NCBI RefSeq assembly: GCF_900176515.1
Contig: NZ_FWXV01000019.1
Coordinates: 1-64,000 of the forward strand
Direction: 5' to 3'
From: Kibdelosporangium aridum
GTDB lineage: Bacteria > Actinomycetota > Actinomycetes > Mycobacteriales > Pseudonocardiaceae
DNA: 64,000 nt
The first letter of the stretch is position 1. Each line of letters starts with the position of its first letter. This document shows positions 61,969 through 64,000 of this stretch, in pieces. A program made the position numbers and the translations under genes. Under the pieces are notes generated by a model. That model was given only the letters and a program-made list of their open reading frames with translations. It did no database searches and was not told the DNA's origin.

Positions 61969-62673
61969 GTGGCACTGGGTGATTTGCGTGGGGTTATCGC
62001 GCTCGACGGCCCCTCCGGCACCGGCAAGTCCACCGTGGCGCGGCGGCTGGCCAGCACTCTGCGGTCCGGCTACCTGGACACGGGTGCGATGTACCGGGCG
62101 GTGACGCTCGCGGTGCTGCGTACCGGCGGTGACCCGGCCGAGGTCGCCCGCACCGCGCGGGTGGAGATCGGGACCGACCCGGTCAGCCCGACGGTGTTGC
62201 TGGACGGTGCCGACGTCGCCGCCGAGATCCGTGGCCCCGAGGTCACGCTGGCCGTGTCCGAGGTGTCGGCCGTGCCCGAGGTCCGGCGGATTCTCGTCGA
62301 GCAGCAGCGCGCGATCATCGCCTCGATCGTGAACACGCAGGGCGGAATCGTCGTCGAGGGGCGTGACATCGGCACAGTCGTCGCACCGGACGCCGAACTG
62401 AAGGTGTACCTCACCGCGTCGGCCGACGCGCGTGCCCAGCGCCGTACCCGCCAGGACGCTGCCGCAGGGCGTACCGCGACCGTCGAGGCGACGCTCGCAG
62501 ATGTGCAGCGACGTGACGACTATGACTCCTCGCGCGCGGTGTCCCCGCTGCGCAGGGCCGACGACGCGGTCGAGCTGGACACGACCGAGCTGGACCTGCC
62601 CGGCGTGCTGACGTCCCTGTTGGCCATTGTGGACAGCCGAGGGCTGCGCACCGGCCAGGCGGTGAGTCCGTGA
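61969..62673 (+). CDS. cmk: cytidylate kinase
   Basis: 234 residues. Phosphorylates CMP/dCMP. Walker A IALDGPSGTGKSTVARRLA, YLDTGAMYRAV, the EGRDIGTVVAP motif and a C-terminal RRDDYDSSRAVSPLRRA. GTG 61969 has GAGGAAAGG upstream; earlier in-frame starts lie inside the GNAT promoter. This restores the Rv1711-Rv1712 order after the second insertion. Confidence 0.95.
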   Translation: MALGDLRGVIALDGPSGTGKSTVARRLASTLRSGYLDTGAMYRAVTLAVLRTGGDPAEVARTARVEIGTDPVSPTVLLDGADVAAEIRGPEVTLAVSEVSAVPEVRRILVEQQRAIIASIVNTQGGIVVEGRDIGTVVAPDAELKVYLTASADARAQRRTRQDAAAGRTATVEATLADVQRRDDYDSSRAVSPLRRADDAVELDTTELDLPGVLTSLLAIVDSRGLRTGQAVSP

Positions 62674-63317
62674 GCAAGGCCTCTGACCTGCCCGAGGACG
62701 CGATCCCGTGGTTGCACGAAGTGGGCAGGGTGATCGGCCGGTACCTGTACCGTCCCGCGTTCCGGTTCCGGGTGCACCACATGGACCGCATCCCGATGGA
62801 CGGTCCTGTGGTGCTCGTGGCCAATCACAGCTCGATGATCGAGCCGCAGGTGCTGTTCGGAATACTGCCGCGACGGTCGGTGTTCCTGGTCAAAGGTGAG
62901 CTTTTCAAGGGGATAGCGGGCCACGGCCTGCGGGCGATCGGGCAGTTGGCCATCCGCAGGGGAGAACCGGACCGCAAACCGCTGCTGGCCGCCGTGCGCG
63001 TGTTGCGCGGTGGTGGTCTGATTGGCGTGTTCCCCGAGGGAACCCGTGGTGAAGGTGACGTGCTGAACGCTGAGCAGGGCGCCGCATGGCTGGTACGCCA
63101 GTCCGGTGCGACCGTGCAGCCGGTGGCCGTGCGCGGAACCCGCCGGCCCGAGGGATCGGGCAGGCGCTTGCGGCCGGTGGTGGACGTGCTGGTCGGCAAG
63201 CCCTTCGAGCTGACCGTGGGACCTGGCCGTTCCGGGCTTGCCGCCGGAACCGAACAGATCAGGACCGCATTGGCGGACCTGGTCGGTGAACTGGATCGAA
63301 TGCGAGACTTGCGATGA
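62670..63317 (+). CDS. 1-acylglycerol-3-phosphate acyltransferase family protein
   Basis: 215 residues. PlsC-like acyltransferase with VANHSSMIEPQ in place of the canonical NHX4D (here H-x4-E), GELFKGIAGHGLRAIGQLAIRR and FPEGTRGEGD. The HX4E form occurs in cmk-linked acyltransferases of actinobacteria, as far as I recall. GTG start overlaps the cmk stop and ATGA overlaps der. Membrane phospholipid acylation is the predicted role. Confidence 0.88.
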   Translation: MSKASDLPEDAIPWLHEVGRVIGRYLYRPAFRFRVHHMDRIPMDGPVVLVANHSSMIEPQVLFGILPRRSVFLVKGELFKGIAGHGLRAIGQLAIRRGEPDRKPLLAAVRVLRGGGLIGVFPEGTRGEGDVLNAEQGAAWLVRQSGATVQPVAVRGTRRPEGSGRRLRPVVDVLVGKPFELTVGPGRSGLAAGTEQIRTALADLVGELDRMRDLR

Positions 63318-64000
63318 CTGAGCTGGACGGTACCTGGGTTGATGAGTCCGATTGGGACATCAGCCCTGGCGCCGATGATGAAGCCGAGGGTGCGGCGTCA
63401 CAGCCGGTGCTGGCGGTGGTGGGCAGGCCGAACGTCGGCAAGTCGACGCTGGTGAACCGGATCCTGGGGCGCCGCGAAGCCGTGGTGCAGGACGTGCCAG
63501 GCGTGACGCGCGACCGCGTGGCGTACGACGCGTTGTGGAACGGCCGGAAATTCACGGTCCTGGACACCGGAGGCTGGGAGCCGGACGCGGCAGGACTGCA
63601 GAAAGCCGTTGCGGCCCAAGCGGAATACGCGATGTCCACAGCGGACGCGATCCTGCTCGTCGTCGACGCGTCGGTGGGCGCGACGGCAACGGAAGAAGCG
63701 GCGGCCCGCATCCTCCGGCGTTCGAAGCGCCCGGTGATAGTCGTAGCGAACAAAGTGGACGACGACAGGCTGTACGCGGACGCGATGGCCCTGTGGAACC
63801 TGGGTCTCGGCGAACCGTTCCCGGTGAGCGCATTGCACGGCCGAAACTCCGGAGACCTGCTCGACAAGATCCTCGAGGTGCTGCCGGAAACGCCGCGAGA
63901 CGACTTCAACAGGGTAGGCGGACCCCGCCGAGTGGCCCTGGTGGGCAAGCCGAACGTAGGAAAGTCGTCCTTGCTGAACAAACTGACCGGCGAAGACCGC
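63314..64000 (+). CDS. der: GTPase Der (EngA), cut by window end
   Basis: 229 codons present, no stop. First GTPase domain complete: G1 GRPNVGKSTLVNRI, G2 GVTRDR, G3 DTGGWE, G4 NKVDDD. The second domain begins GKPNVGKSSLLNKL and runs off the window. Der acts in 50S ribosome assembly. It starts with ATG in an ATGA overlap with the acyltransferase gene; the ~35-residue acidic N-terminal extension is typical of actinobacterial Der. Confidence 0.95.
   Translation, partial: MTELDGTWVDESDWDISPGADDEAEGAASQPVLAVVGRPNVGKSTLVNRILGRREAVVQDVPGVTRDRVAYDALWNGRKFTVLDTGGWEPDAAGLQKAVAAQAEYAMSTADAILLVVDASVGATATEEAAARILRRSKRPVIVVANKVDDDRLYADAMALWNLGLGEPFPVSALHGRNSGDLLDKILEVLPETPRDDFNRVGGPRRVALVGKPNVGKSSLLNKLTGEDR

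Overview
The window is high-GC DNA from an actinobacterium, most likely a member of the Pseudonocardiaceae (Amycolatopsis/Kibdelosporangium/Lentzea-like). The evidence is frequent GTG starts, 4-base GTGA/ATGA gene overlaps, an actinobacterial housekeeping gene order, and families such as TlyA, SteA, MctB, SARP/AfsR and GTGA-coupled ECF sigma/zinc anti-sigma pairs. No species assignment can be made from the sequence alone.

Layout. (1) 1-0.37 kb: 3' end of 23S rRNA, 5S rRNA and a strong terminator. (2) 0.54-13.6 kb: a plus-strand housekeeping block in the same order as M. tuberculosis Rv1691-Rv1700: Arg/Asp-repeat TPR protein, HAD phosphatase, small Rv1693-like protein, tlyA, nadK, recN, (AraC regulator and DHFR-like protein inserted), steA, mctB, pyrG, NUDIX. 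(3) 13.6-45.7 kb: about 32 kb of accessory genes between the NUDIX gene and xerD, which are near neighbours in mycobacteria. It holds two paralogous sigma/anti-sigma modules; an adenylating enzyme overlapping a TmpA-like membrane flavin reductase and followed by a crotonase; a gamma-glutamylation pathway likely for ethanolamine (permease, glutamine-synthetase-like ligase, aldehyde dehydrogenase, SDR, amidohydrolase); an array of three tRNA-like RNAs running into a zinc-ribbon SDR and an LRR gene; OsmC; an APC permease; two two-component systems; a tandem glycine riboswitch driving glyA-sdaA; ilvD; and a second array of two tRNA-like RNAs before a large protein of unknown function. (4) 45.7-51.4 kb: xerD, ArsR, parA-like, RHH-like protein, scpA, scpB, rluB (Rv1701/Rv1708-Rv1711 order). 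(5) 51.4-61.9 kb: a second accessory block with a domain-swapped RibD-like enzyme, a DasR-type-regulated chitinase, a NACHT NTPase (probable anti-phage STAND protein), an AfsR/SARP regulator, an FAD oxidase and a GNAT acetyltransferase. (6) 62-64 kb: cmk, plsC-like gene and der (cut by the window end), resuming the Rv1712-Rv1713 order.

The most unusual content is the pair of tRNA-like arrays (25.0-25.3 kb and 42.7-42.9 kb). Each is preceded by its own -10-like box and runs straight into a protein gene of unknown function. In the first, the GTG start lies two bases beyond the end of the last RNA, so RNA processing would leave a leaderless mRNA. The effector SDR has a basic linker and a zinc ribbon and has lost the catalytic tyrosine. 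This is the best candidate here for an undescribed system. The adenylation/TmpA/crotonase operon and the NACHT gene, whose start region is half of an 11-bp inverted repeat, are the next most interesting.
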